Below are positions 1-7,778 of a stretch of DNA of 59,159 nt, one piece after another. The notes under the pieces were generated by a model that had not been told where the DNA came from, did no database searches, and saw nothing but the letters and a program-made list of their open reading frames with translations. This stretch comes from an uncultured Saprospiraceae bacterium (GTDB lineage: Bacteria; Bacteroidota; Bacteroidia; Chitinophagales; Saprospiraceae): the NCBI GenBank assembly GCA_937921595.1, contig CAKZTD010000095.1, forward strand, positions 1-59,159. Direction: 5' to 3'. The translations under genes were made by a program, and so were the position numbers. Every line of letters starts with the position of its first letter. Positions within the stretch are counted from its first letter, which is position 1.

Positions 1-152
1 CAATTCAAGAAACAGGTAGATCTGTAATCACTTGTTGTAGATCAGGAGGACGAGCAGGAATGGCTAATGGCATCCTTAAAACGTCAGGAATTTCAGCTTA
101 TAATGCTGGAAGCTGGGAAAACATGCAGTCTATTTTAGATAAGAATAAATAG
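1..152 (+). CDS. Rhodanese-like domain protein (C-terminal end only)
   Basis: The window opens inside this gene; reading frame 3 is open up to the TAG at 150-152. The visible tail of about 49 residues contains ITCCRSGGRAGMANGIL. This fits the rhodanese active-site loop, with the catalytic cysteine followed by CRSGGRAG, and the downstream text (ISAYNAGSW) matches the end of a rhodanese fold. Rhodaneses move sulfane sulfur between thiosulfate or persulfides and acceptors. The next genes are an MFS transporter and two YeeE/YedE-type proteins, so a role in sulfur handling fits. The N-terminal part lies outside the window, so a fusion to another domain cannot be excluded. A terminator follows at 179-206. 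Confidence 0.8.
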   Translation, partial: IQETGRSVITCCRSGGRAGMANGILKTSGISAYNAGSWENMQSILDKNK

Positions 153-178
153 GTTTTATAAAGCTTATTTTGGATTAG

Positions 179-206
179 AGCCTCGTATTATTTACTAGGC
201 TTTTTT
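179..206 (+). terminator. Rho-independent terminator after the rhodanese gene
   Basis: Arms AGCCT-C-GTA and TAC-T-AGGCT pair with one C/T mismatch and are followed at once by six T. It lies 27 bases after the rhodanese stop codon, so the rhodanese transcript probably ends here and the MFS gene has its own promoter. Confidence 0.7.
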
Positions 207-271
207 ATCAATTTACATAAAACTCAAAGTAACAATGCTTATAACTCGTTTATTTAACACAAAACATCAAT

Positions 272-295
272 CTTATGTGATCAATATCACATAAG
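272..295. promoter_or_regulatory. CRP/FNR-family operator (perfect palindrome)
   Basis: A 24-base inverted repeat has 10-base perfect arms (CTTATGTGAT / ATCACATAAG) around CAAT. Its core, TGTGA-N6-TCACA at 276-291, is the classic CRP/FNR-family dyad. A box reading TTATTTTG, close to the Bacteroidota -7 consensus TAnnTTTG, ends at 320. That is 36.5 bases from the dyad centre and would put the activator near -42 of a start site at about 326. Which regulator binds is unknown; no CRP/FNR gene is in the window. Confidence 0.7.
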
Positions 296-355
296 GAATC
301 GTAATTGATTTGTTATTTTGCAAAGAACTGTAGACCCAAATGATTCTCGCAAAAT

Positions 356-388
356 CCAATTAATACTCGTGGAGGAGTAATTAATTGG
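356..388 (+). other. Leader or small-RNA hairpin
   Basis: CCAATTAATACTC (356-368) pairs with GAGTAATTAATTGG (375-388) with one bulged A and a loop of six bases. It sits directly before a second, terminator-type hairpin and after the palindrome at 272-295. The pair may form a short regulated RNA or an attenuator. A possible 7-codon reading frame (340-363) overlaps the first arm, but there is no other support for it. Confidence 0.5.
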
Positions 389-390
389 CA

Positions 391-420
391 GTACCCCTTT
401 CTGCAGGAAGGGGTACTTTT
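391..420 (+). terminator. Strong rho-independent terminator or attenuator before the MFS gene
   Basis: GTACCCCTT (391-399) and AAGGGGTAC (408-416) form a perfect 9-base stem with loop TCTGCAGG, followed by TTTTATTT. No gene longer than a few codons lies between this hairpin and the preceding terminator at 179-206. It must therefore end either a small RNA or a leader transcript that starts near the 272-295 operator. The MFS start is only 60 bases downstream. Confidence 0.8.
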
Positions 421-480
421 ATTTACACAAAATAGCATACCTTTAAACAAGTATTATTTTCAAAACATAAACACTACCCT

Positions 481-1746
481 TTGACAGATGAAACCATTCG
501 ATCTGGTCTAAAAAATAATTGGCAGCAATTTACTTTATTGGTCATTATCAATGCCTTTGTTGGCGGAATGGTTGGCCTCGAACGAAGTATCATTCCTTCT
601 ATCGCTGAAACGGAATTTAACCTTTCTGCAAAAACAGCCATTCTTTCCTTTATAGTTGTATTCGGAATTAGCAAAGCGATCGCAAATTTCATCATGGGGA
701 AGTTTGCAAATCAAATTGGAAGGAAGCGCTTGCTAATCATCGGATGGCTTTTTGGCTTACCTGTCCCTCTTCTACTAATGTATGCACCAAATTGGAATTG
801 GATTATTTTTGCTAATGTCTTACTAGGTATCAATCAAGGTTTTGCCTGGTCAGCAACGGTGATTATGAAGATTGATTTAGTGGGGCAAAAGGATCGGGGA
901 TTGGCAATGGGTATCAATGAATTTGCGGGTTACCTTAGCGTAGGAATCGTAGCATTCTTTACCAGTTGGATCGCTGCTGAATATGGGCTAAGACCTTACC
1001 CCTTTTACATCGGAATTTTCATGGCGATTCTAGGCTTATTGGGTAGTATTTTTTTAATAAAGGATACCCATGCTCATGTTGCGAAAGAAACGATAGAATC
1101 GTCAATAAAAGCAATTAAGAATATCTTTTGGGAAACCACTTGGAAACATCCAAACCTTGGTTCAATTTCACAAGCTGGATTGATCAACAATCTTAATGAC
1201 GGAATGGTTTGGGGATTGCTTCCTTTATTTTTGGTTACGAAAAACTATAGCCTAGAGCAGATCGGAATCGTTGCTGGAATCTATCCTATGGTATGGGGTT
1301 TGGGACAATTATTCACTGGAAAACTTGGTGATCACTACTGCAAAAAAGATCTTTTATTTTGGGGAATGTTGGTCCAGTCTTTGGCTTTGCTCGGACTTTT
1401 AAATGCTCAACAATATTGGATGGACATTGCATCTGCCGCACTTTTGGGATGGGGAACCGCAATGGTCTACCCTACTTTTCTAAGTGCAATTGCAGACAAT
1501 ACTCACCCAAGTCAAAGAGCAGAAAGTATTGGCGTTTTTAGAATGTGGCGAGATCTAGGATATGCTGTTGGTGCTTTATTGACAGGAATAATTGCAGATA
1601 ACTTTGGAATGTCCGCAGCATTGCTTTCGATCTTGATTCTCACCCTTTTATCTGCATTTGTTATAAACTTTAGAATGAGCTGTGTTGTTCTAAATTCTAA
1701 AAGAATTCAACCGCTTCGCATCCTTTTTAAGAATAAGAATGCTTAG
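481..1746 (+). CDS. Major facilitator superfamily transporter
   Basis: The product is a 421-residue multi-pass membrane protein with the alternating hydrophobic segments of a 12-helix MFS carrier. The motif-A loop GKFANQIGRKR lies at about residues 73-83, between helices 2 and 3. The only start in frame after the upstream stop at 433-435 is TTG at 481, so a TTG start is assumed. The substrate cannot be read from the sequence. Its position between a rhodanese and two YeeE/YedE-type genes, with CRP/FNR-like sites on both sides, suggests a sulfur compound or a related anion. Transcription must start after the terminator at 391-420 or read through it, so attenuation is possible. The closing arginine/lysine-rich tail is probably cytoplasmic. 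Confidence 0.85.
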   Translation: MTDETIRSGLKNNWQQFTLLVIINAFVGGMVGLERSIIPSIAETEFNLSAKTAILSFIVVFGISKAIANFIMGKFANQIGRKRLLIIGWLFGLPVPLLLMYAPNWNWIIFANVLLGINQGFAWSATVIMKIDLVGQKDRGLAMGINEFAGYLSVGIVAFFTSWIAAEYGLRPYPFYIGIFMAILGLLGSIFLIKDTHAHVAKETIESSIKAIKNIFWETTWKHPNLGSISQAGLINNLNDGMVWGLLPLFLVTKNYSLEQIGIVAGIYPMVWGLGQLFTGKLGDHYCKKDLLFWGMLVQSLALLGLLNAQQYWMDIASAALLGWGTAMVYPTFLSAIADNTHPSQRAESIGVFRMWRDLGYAVGALLTGIIADNFGMSAALLSILILTLLSAFVINFRMSCVVLNSKRIQPLRILFKNKNA

Positions 1747-1762
1747 TGTGACAATCATCACT
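1747..1762. promoter_or_regulatory. CRP/FNR-like operator (imperfect)
   Basis: TGTGA-CAATCA-TCACT matches nine of the ten conserved positions of TGTGA-N6-TCACA and starts immediately after the MFS stop codon. A TATCTTG box ends at 1790, which is 35.5 bases from the dyad centre. This is nearly the spacing seen at the other two sites in the sulfur block. Confidence 0.45.
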
Positions 1763-1816
1763 AAAGTTTACTCTTAAATCCAATATCTTGCACTTGTAAA
1801 TATATAGAAGCAGAAA

Positions 1817-1846
1817 TGCAATCTATACTCAAAGGTATAAATTGCA
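1817..1846 (+). other. Intergenic hairpin
   Basis: TGCAAT-C-TATAC pairs with GTATA-A-ATTGCA around TCAAAG, giving 11 pairs and one C/A mismatch. No T-run follows, so it is not a standard terminator. It could be a structured part of a short transcript starting near 1796, or an mRNA 3' end. Confidence 0.35.
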
Positions 1847-1905
1847 ATTGCTGTGGTGTTTATTTACTTAGGCAATAAAACTTAGACTTTTAAAATGTAT
1901 TCTTC

Positions 1906-1921
1906 TGTGATACTGATCACA
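1906..1921. promoter_or_regulatory. CRP/FNR-family operator before the YeeE pair
   Basis: TGTGA-TACTGA-TCACA matches the family dyad at all ten positions. TTTCTTTG, a near match to TAnnTTTG, ends at 1949, 35.5 bases from the dyad centre. This again places an activator near -41.5 relative to a start around 1955, and the gene starts at 2000. The arrangement mirrors the site at 272-295. Confidence 0.7.
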
Positions 1922-1999
1922 TATTTTTTTTACAATTTATTTTTCTTTGTTAAGCTAGAACAATTATTCTTTATCAATTTAGAGAGAAAACATTAAACA

Positions 2000-2581
2000 A
2001 TGCTAGAATTTTTCAGCCAGTCTTGGCACTGGTCCATCTCAGGGGCAATGATCGCCTTCGTCATGTTACTACTCATTTTCTTTGGTCAACGATTTGGAGT
2101 ATCCTCATCTTTTAGAGCATTGTGTTCTATTGGAGGAGCAGGAAAGAAAATTGATTACTTTAATTATAACTGGAAAAGTCATTCATGGTTACTTACATTT
2201 ATTGTAGGTAGTATGATTGGTGGTGGGATTGCATCAACCGTTTTGGCAAGTCCTGAACCTGTTCAAATTTCACAATCTACAATTGATGACCTAAGTGAAC
2301 TAGGAATTAAAACACCTTCTACAATGGAGGAAGGCGCTGGTTTTTTACCAACCGATGTTTTTAATTTCGACAGTTTGTTGTCTCTAAAAGGAATGATCGT
2401 TATCATTCTTGGAGGATTTTTAATTGGCTTTGGAACTCGATGGGCAGGTGGATGTACTTCTGGTCACGCGATTACCGGATTGTCTAATTTACAGTTACCA
2501 TCTCTGGTTGCGGTGATTGGATTTTTTATCGGTGGATTGGTCATGACTCATTTATTATTCCCTATTATTTTTTCACTATAA
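2000..2581 (+). CDS. YeeE/YedE family sulfur-compound transporter, first half
   Basis: This is a 193-residue membrane protein with about four helices (roughly 12-32, 63-83, 128-148 and 168-190). The conserved cysteine motif GGCTSGH lies at about 150-156. YeeE/YedE (TsuA-type) proteins take up thiosulfate using cysteines of this kind. Here the fold is split: this protein has one cysteine motif and the next gene, 15 bases downstream, has the other. The two probably form one transporter. The CRP/FNR-like site at 1906-1921 and the rhodanese upstream support a sulfur role. Thiosulfate as substrate is inferred from the family. Confidence 0.88.
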   Translation: MLEFFSQSWHWSISGAMIAFVMLLLIFFGQRFGVSSSFRALCSIGGAGKKIDYFNYNWKSHSWLLTFIVGSMIGGGIASTVLASPEPVQISQSTIDDLSELGIKTPSTMEEGAGFLPTDVFNFDSLLSLKGMIVIILGGFLIGFGTRWAGGCTSGHAITGLSNLQLPSLVAVIGFFIGGLVMTHLLFPIIFSL

Positions 2582-2596
2582 AAAAGAAACACAAAA

Positions 2597-3010
2597 ATGC
2601 GATTAATATATTTTCTTATCACAGGGATTTTGTTTGGAATTGTAATGACAAAATCTGAAGCAATTTCTTGGTTTCGAATTCAAGAAATGTTTAGATTCCA
2701 AAGCTTTCATATGTATGGAATAATTGGAGTAGCAGTAGTTGCTGGAGCCTTGATTCATTTTTTAATTAAAAAAACAAGGTTTAAAAATATTACTGGAGAA
2801 TTGATTGATTTTAAAGACAAGCCTAAAACCTATAAAGCGAGTTTGTTTGGTGGAACCTTTTTCGGTCTTGGATGGGCCCTTACAGGTGCATGTCCTGGTC
2901 CGCTTTACACACTTGTCGGTCATGGGTATTTTATAGTCCTAGTCATTATCGCTAGTGCACTAATTGGAACTTTAGTTTATGGAGCGCTCAGAAAAAAATT
3001 GCCTCATTAA
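2597..3010 (+). CDS. YeeE/YedE-type (DUF6691-like) membrane protein, second half
   Basis: This 137-residue hydrophobic protein has about four helices and the motif GACPGPLYTLVGHG at about 97-110, which is typical of the short YeeE/YedE partners annotated as DUF6691. It begins 15 bases after the preceding YeeE-type gene and is surely cotranscribed with it. Together they supply the two cysteine-containing halves present in full-length YeeE/YedE proteins. Its stop codon overlaps the stop of the convergent lipoprotein gene on the other strand (3007-3010), so no separate terminator fits between them. Confidence 0.82.
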   Translation: MRLIYFLITGILFGIVMTKSEAISWFRIQEMFRFQSFHMYGIIGVAVVAGALIHFLIKKTRFKNITGELIDFKDKPKTYKASLFGGTFFGLGWALTGACPGPLYTLVGHGYFIVLVIIASALIGTLVYGALRKKLPH

Positions 3011-4776
3011 TTGGAGGAATAATGATTTTTCATCTCTTTTAAAATAGCTCCAACTTTCTCTAGGTTTCCTTCATGATTTCTACGCATCCAAAAAGAATAT
3101 GCCCAAAGTTTTCGATGATAAGATGCGGAATCTTCAAGCATCATTGATTTAAAAAAGGCATATTGAAGATCGTGTCCTACCCCATAAGCTCCGGAAGTAT
3201 ACGTCGGATCAAGTTTCTGCTGGTTCAACTTTTCAACTGCTTGATAGACCGAATCTAACTGAACTTCAAAATCTTCAACAGTAGAGAGATGCTCAAAGCT
3301 ATTGGTCAAATCATTAACCATTTGATCAATTTCAAAATGCTCATAGGCATCGGAATCAATTAGGCGGTAAATTTCACTTTTGTATAAATTCCAAAAGATA
3401 GCTATATTTTCAGGAGATCGGTCAATTCGGTAAGCCAAATAAGAAAGCAGACGTTGTTTGATTGGAACCTCTTTTGCCATATGCCTATAATAACCATCAT
3501 GTCTTTCTTTAGCTGAAACAAAATCAGGAAGCCGTGTGTAGACTTTGATAAAATATTGAAGAACGGGGGCACTTCCATAGTCATCGTAGAAATTATCATC
3601 TTCAAACTCTGGATTCAAAATGAAATTATCATACAAGAATTCTTTTATTTTAGAAATTCCAGTCTCATTAATTGAAAGTGTTTCTATGTCTGAGCTTCCT
3701 AATAATTCTTTAGCCGTTTCTCGATAATCATCTGGTAAGTCGAAGTAATTCGTTTTAATATTTTGATGAAATAATTCTGGTATTATATATGGTAAGCTTT
3801 TCAGAACAGATCCTTCAATGGTAGTATAAGTATCAGAAAGCGTTAATTCGAAAGGCAATTCTTTCGAATCATCAGCATTAAACCAAGTGCCTTTTATATT
3901 TCCTTCAAAACTTAATACTCCCTCAAAACGGCCAGTAATTTTATCGGTTTTCTCGTTTTTCTCTTTAAGATTTAAAACTCCATCTTTTACATTCCCTACA
4001 ATTTTTAAAGCACGCTCTGATTTTTCATAGTGATATTGTCCATGTGCAAAGTTATCACTAAGATATAATTTCACTTCAATCGGATACTGATTGTCAATGG
4101 TTCCTTTATAATAACGTGTACCGGTCGTAGCTTTATTAGTATTTAAAGTAGTCGCTAATAATCTTTGAGCTTTTAAGCATAATGTCCTGTACTCATCAAT
4201 GCTTATTAAGTCATTATCCTCTTCAAAATAAGCCAATTCATAAGGAGCTTTTTTGACTGCTTCAAAAATTCCAGCATAAGCAAAAGTAATTACCTTTTCT
4301 TCCCAATTTCGAAAATAACGGGAAGTAAAATCTCTACCATTATGAAAAAAACTTTCTACTTGTGAAACGTTACCTTTCTCATCAAAATAACAAATGTATT
4401 GTCCATTCTGTCCGACATCTTCTTCCGACCAAGAAACTCTGCTGATCTTTCCATTATAAAAATAAGCTTCTCCATGAGCTTCTTCTTCATCAAAATACCG
4501 AAAAAAGAGGTGCTCTTTTTTATAAAGATCTTCAAATTGACTACAATCTTTAATAATCAGATCATGAACGGTATGTAATGTTTTTTTATCAAAAAGTGGC
4601 TGGGACTTAGCTATAGATGTGGAAGAATTATCTACCGATGCTTGTAGTATATTAGCTGCATCAGCTCTAGAATCGGTCGGATTATTTTCGGTGTTAGTAT
4701 CGCAGTTGCTAAAAATCAGTAGAATAGCAAAACTAAAAAACCATCTTAGCTTAAGGAATTTAATCATTGTTTTCAT
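3007..4776 (-). CDS. Large predicted lipoprotein of unknown function
   Basis: The 589-residue product begins with a signal peptide ending in a lipobox (IFSNC, cysteine at about residue 25), so it should be anchored to an envelope membrane. The rest is acidic and aromatic. Middle segments such as YYKGTIDNQYPIEVKLYL, GHYHYEKS-like text and GVLNLKEKNEKTDKITGRFEG resemble the beta-sheet repeats seen in Bacteroidota proteins that start with a YxG motif. The C-terminal half looks helical. No catalytic motif was recognised. It stands alone: convergent with the YeeE pair, with no close minus-strand partner. A second ATG three codons downstream could also serve as the start. Confidence 0.7.
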   Translation of the reverse strand: MKTMIKFLKLRWFFSFAILLIFSNCDTNTENNPTDSRADAANILQASVDNSSTSIAKSQPLFDKKTLHTVHDLIIKDCSQFEDLYKKEHLFFRYFDEEEAHGEAYFYNGKISRVSWSEEDVGQNGQYICYFDEKGNVSQVESFFHNGRDFTSRYFRNWEEKVITFAYAGIFEAVKKAPYELAYFEEDNDLISIDEYRTLCLKAQRLLATTLNTNKATTGTRYYKGTIDNQYPIEVKLYLSDNFAHGQYHYEKSERALKIVGNVKDGVLNLKEKNEKTDKITGRFEGVLSFEGNIKGTWFNADDSKELPFELTLSDTYTTIEGSVLKSLPYIIPELFHQNIKTNYFDLPDDYRETAKELLGSSDIETLSINETGISKIKEFLYDNFILNPEFEDDNFYDDYGSAPVLQYFIKVYTRLPDFVSAKERHDGYYRHMAKEVPIKQRLLSYLAYRIDRSPENIAIFWNLYKSEIYRLIDSDAYEHFEIDQMVNDLTNSFEHLSTVEDFEVQLDSVYQAVEKLNQQKLDPTYTSGAYGVGHDLQYAFFKSMMLEDSASYHRKLWAYSFWMRRNHEGNLEKVGAILKEMKNHYSSN

Positions 4777-5081
4777 AATATCTTTGGGTTATTCTTTTTT
4801 TTCTTTTCCAATTCCGTACCAATCCTCTTCATAAAAAAATATCTCAAAAAAAACAATAACTATTTATAGCTCTCATTTACTTTTTATGATACAAAAGTAG
4901 AACTAGATGAATAAAACCAAATCCATGAATTGAAAGATAGATATCCTGAATTCTCGATGTTTAAAGAATTACATGCGTGGGGGATTTCATATAAGGCATG
5001 CAAAAGATATTCGATTTAAAAACGTTATAACCATCTGTAGTAAAGAAGATTTCAGAATGCCCAATCCGTTTTTTTTACGAT
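4777..5081. other. Intergenic region, nothing recognised
   Basis: About 300 AT-rich bases lie between the start of the large lipoprotein gene and the end of the small membrane protein gene, both on the minus strand. No open frame with coding character, no strong hairpin and no convincing promoter box was seen. It should hold the promoter of the lipoprotein gene. Confidence 0.4.
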
Positions 5082-5771
5082 TTATTGATTCAAAATCACT
5101 AGCTTTTGCCAAACCTTGTTCGTAATATTTGCACAAAGATTTTCCACTTCGCTGGAAGCCTGAACAACTTCGACATCTGGGAGGCTTTGAGAATACAAAG
5201 CTGCAACTTTTCCTATGAGTGACAAGAACTCAGAACAATAATCTAGATAACGTTGCATTTCAAATTTTGTCAATTCTCTTTTAGGTGAGTTCTCTGTATC
5301 GATTCTATTTTCATCTATTCTTTGTGGATCTTTAATCAGTTGATGCATATCAACTACATGAGCAAATCCTCTTATCTCGTTTAGAAATTTTATTGCTCTT
5401 TTCCGCTTCAAGCGATTTTCAATAGTAAATAAAAAGAAAAATGCGGCACTGAGTAAAACAATATTATTAATCGAAGCTTCAGCTACTGTTGCGATTTCTG
5501 AAAAGGTATTTTTTATTTTAAAATCAACAAGCGTAATGCTATATATCACCAACAAAATAGTCAAAGCAATTACTAAATAGGTGACAATTCGAATGAGGAT
5601 AAATGGCTTATCAATCCAATCAATATTAACTTTACTTTTTTTAGAAAATCCATAAAAATCATCACAGGTTCGACCTAAGCTTGAATCAGGAAATCTTTCA
5701 TGAATCCGTTTAGCCAAAATGCCTATGGTTTTTTCTATTTTACCAGAATCGAGGGTATTGTTAATTTCCAT
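5082..5771 (-). CDS. Hypothetical two-helix membrane protein
   Basis: The product has 229 residues. Two hydrophobic segments (about 60-85, with ILIRIVTYLVIALTILLVIY, and about 100-120, with NNIVLLSAAFFFLFTIENR) separate an N-terminal domain from a C-terminal helical domain, both predicted cytoplasmic. The C-terminal part (about 125-229) contains RGFAHVVDMHQLIKDP and a long helix with YLDYCSEFLSLIGKVAALYSQ. The family was not recognised. It has no close neighbour on the same strand and no signal peptide. The structured repeat at 5908-5991 lies upstream of its start. Confidence 0.65.
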   Translation of the reverse strand: MEINNTLDSGKIEKTIGILAKRIHERFPDSSLGRTCDDFYGFSKKSKVNIDWIDKPFILIRIVTYLVIALTILLVIYSITLVDFKIKNTFSEIATVAEASINNIVLLSAAFFFLFTIENRLKRKRAIKFLNEIRGFAHVVDMHQLIKDPQRIDENRIDTENSPKRELTKFEMQRYLDYCSEFLSLIGKVAALYSQSLPDVEVVQASSEVENLCANITNKVWQKLVILNQ

Positions 5772-5907
5772 TGATTAAATTCAAAATGAATGTTCGATTT
5801 TTCTTTTCGATAGCGCTGTAAATCTAATGAAAAAAGAGGGCCTTTTTTAAAACTAGCGAGTACTTTTGAATATCAATTTAAAAATGAGTGAATGAGATTA
5901 GTCAGAG

Positions 5908-5991
5908 CTAAGAAAAAACGGCATAAGGACTTAGGTTTTCCGCCCTTCCTAATGCCGAATAACTAATTACCATTCATGTTCAAAATTAAGC
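5908..5991. repeat. Structured intergenic repeat, copy 1
   Basis: This stretch can be aligned by eye with 10917-11000: AAGAAA(A), ACGGCAT, a GGTTTTC..G.CCCT core flanked by complementary arms, TTACCATTC and AAAATTAAGC occur in the same order. CGGCATAAGG (5919-5928) pairs with CCTAATGCCG (5948-5957) with one mismatch. An alternative inner stem is TTAGG/CCTAA. On the minus strand the hairpin is followed by six T, as in a terminator, yet it lies between two divergently oriented genes. It may therefore be a dispersed element or a small RNA end. Confidence 0.6.
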
Positions 5992-6196
5992 CAAAAGACG
6001 TTTTGCTAATATCTTTCAAACCTTATTCATAAAATTGTAATTATTATCAGAATAAGAACCTTCATCTTTAAATTAGCGTAAACTATTGAAATGCTGTATA
6101 TTCCCCATTGCATGTATATTTAAAATATATAGATGCACGTTTGATTTAAACAAACACAGTATTAACAGCACAACAAATCCACAAAAACCTGAAATT

Positions 6197-7696
6197 TTGA
6201 AAATACTTTTTAGATACATTTTTAAAACAATATTTTTAGTACTAATCCCATTTCTAGTATCTGCTCAGTGTTTTGAAGAGGAGCCTGGGATCGTTTGGAA
6301 AAGCAATGGAAGCATTATCAGTTTTAGTAATCTTGCTCAATACACCGCTCCTATGCTATGGTTCTCCCCTGATGAAATCAGGTTGCGAGATGAAGCTGGC
6401 AACAAACAATTGCCTGATGCTTTTCCTTTTGACACGATAAATAAGCAACCAATTGTATACTATAAACTGAGACATGTTTACGGATCTAGTGCTACAGCCG
6501 CTGTGATTAATCCCGAGACTGAGATTAAAGACTTAATGCTGCTCAATTTAAATTATGTCAAAGCGATTGATTTAGATTTTTATTATTATTTCGCTGAAGA
6601 AGCTGGCCCCACCGGACATGACCATGACATTGAATCGGTTACTCTACAATTAAGAATTTTAGAAACGGATGACTGTTCCGATTTTCGGTTTGCAATCAAA
6701 GTCAATAAGGTCATGGGAAGAGCTCATGGTTTACATTGGTATAATAACACACTGAAAGTTGATCATCAAACTTTTTTCCCTCTATCTATTTTGATCGAAG
6801 AAGGCAAACATGCTTCTTGCCCAGATAAAAATGCGGATGGCATTTACACTCCTACTTATGACGTAACAGAACGAATCAATGATGCTTGGGGAATCAGAGA
6901 TATTATTACTTCAGGGCGTTTGGTGTCTGCTGGTTTTCAGGCATGGATGGCAAAACCACGAGAAAAGAATTCTATCGTATTTCCTCCTTTGCCAGAAAAT
7001 TCTATTTACCTAAAAAAAATGGTTGAAAAATTTGGTGATCATATCGTTGGCTCTCAATATCAGTTGCGACCATATCCAGATTATAAAATTTTAAAAGCAG
7101 CAAATAAAATTGAAAAAGGTTTGAATGTTTTTATGCGAGACAAGACTCCTCATCAATGGCCAAAGATCAGTAAAGTAGCTGGTTTAGGAAAGATCAAGCA
7201 ATGGGCGAAGGAAGAAAAATCTTATCGTTCCTTAAGTTTGGCTTATCGTTGGGACGAGACGCAGCGATTGAGCTTGGCTATTCCATTATTGATTTTTAAA
7301 AATGTAGAAGCACCCAAAACAGGTGGCTGGATTTACAACAAATTCTACATTGGAGATTTCAATAATTTTGTAAAAAGTCCTTCTTTCGAATTTGAAAACC
7401 TCTTGGGCCATCAGATTACTTACTCTAGCTCTGCTTCCCGATGGGTTGATACTTATTTGGGAGTTGGTTATGAGATTTTTGATGAGAATCCTGACCCTAA
7501 TATTTTAAAATACAAGACCTTTTTGGTCTCAGAAGTAGGGATTAAATTTCGAGTTAATATTGGTAAAACACCTTTAAAATTTCTTAGGCATTTGGGTACT
7601 GATTTTTGGGGCATCAAAGCGGGTTGGAAGAATTTAGGTTTTAGTCCTTTTGTGAATAGTGGGTTTGTGATTGAGATTGGGGCGGGGGCATTTTGA
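6197..7696 (+). CDS. Secreted protein of unknown function with a Vps62-like region
   Basis: The open frame begins at an ATG at 6086, but a clean signal peptide (KILFRYIFKTIFLVLIPFLVSAQC) starts at the TTG at 6197, which is preferred. It gives a product of about 499 residues. The middle contains WFSPDE, GHDHDIESVTLQLRI and EEGKHASCPDKNADG. These histidine/acidic motifs resemble proteins annotated as Vps62-related, but that match is from memory and weak. The last third alternates beta-strand-like segments and ends in GAGAF, which would suit an outer-membrane beta-barrel or a surface beta-domain. No operon partner is evident; the next gene is convergent. Confidence 0.6.
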   Translation: MKILFRYIFKTIFLVLIPFLVSAQCFEEEPGIVWKSNGSIISFSNLAQYTAPMLWFSPDEIRLRDEAGNKQLPDAFPFDTINKQPIVYYKLRHVYGSSATAAVINPETEIKDLMLLNLNYVKAIDLDFYYYFAEEAGPTGHDHDIESVTLQLRILETDDCSDFRFAIKVNKVMGRAHGLHWYNNTLKVDHQTFFPLSILIEEGKHASCPDKNADGIYTPTYDVTERINDAWGIRDIITSGRLVSAGFQAWMAKPREKNSIVFPPLPENSIYLKKMVEKFGDHIVGSQYQLRPYPDYKILKAANKIEKGLNVFMRDKTPHQWPKISKVAGLGKIKQWAKEEKSYRSLSLAYRWDETQRLSLAIPLLIFKNVEAPKTGGWIYNKFYIGDFNNFVKSPSFEFENLLGHQITYSSSASRWVDTYLGVGYEIFDENPDPNILKYKTFLVSEVGIKFRVNIGKTPLKFLRHLGTDFWGIKAGWKNLGFSPFVNSGFVIEIGAGAF

Positions 7697-7778
7697 TTGA
7701 GAAAAAATTATAACACAAAATTTACAAAAATAATTATTCATCACCTTTACTCCTCTACTTTTGTTCCATTTCGCAAAG

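Noticed and set aside
5826-5852. A-rich/T-rich hairpin near 5830 as a terminator
   Set aside because: The stem is nearly all A-T and lies upstream of the minus-strand gene start, not after a gene.
6086-6196. 37-residue N-terminal extension of the Vps62-like gene
   Set aside because: It puts a charged, cysteine-bearing stretch before a complete signal peptide; the internal TTG gives a better start.
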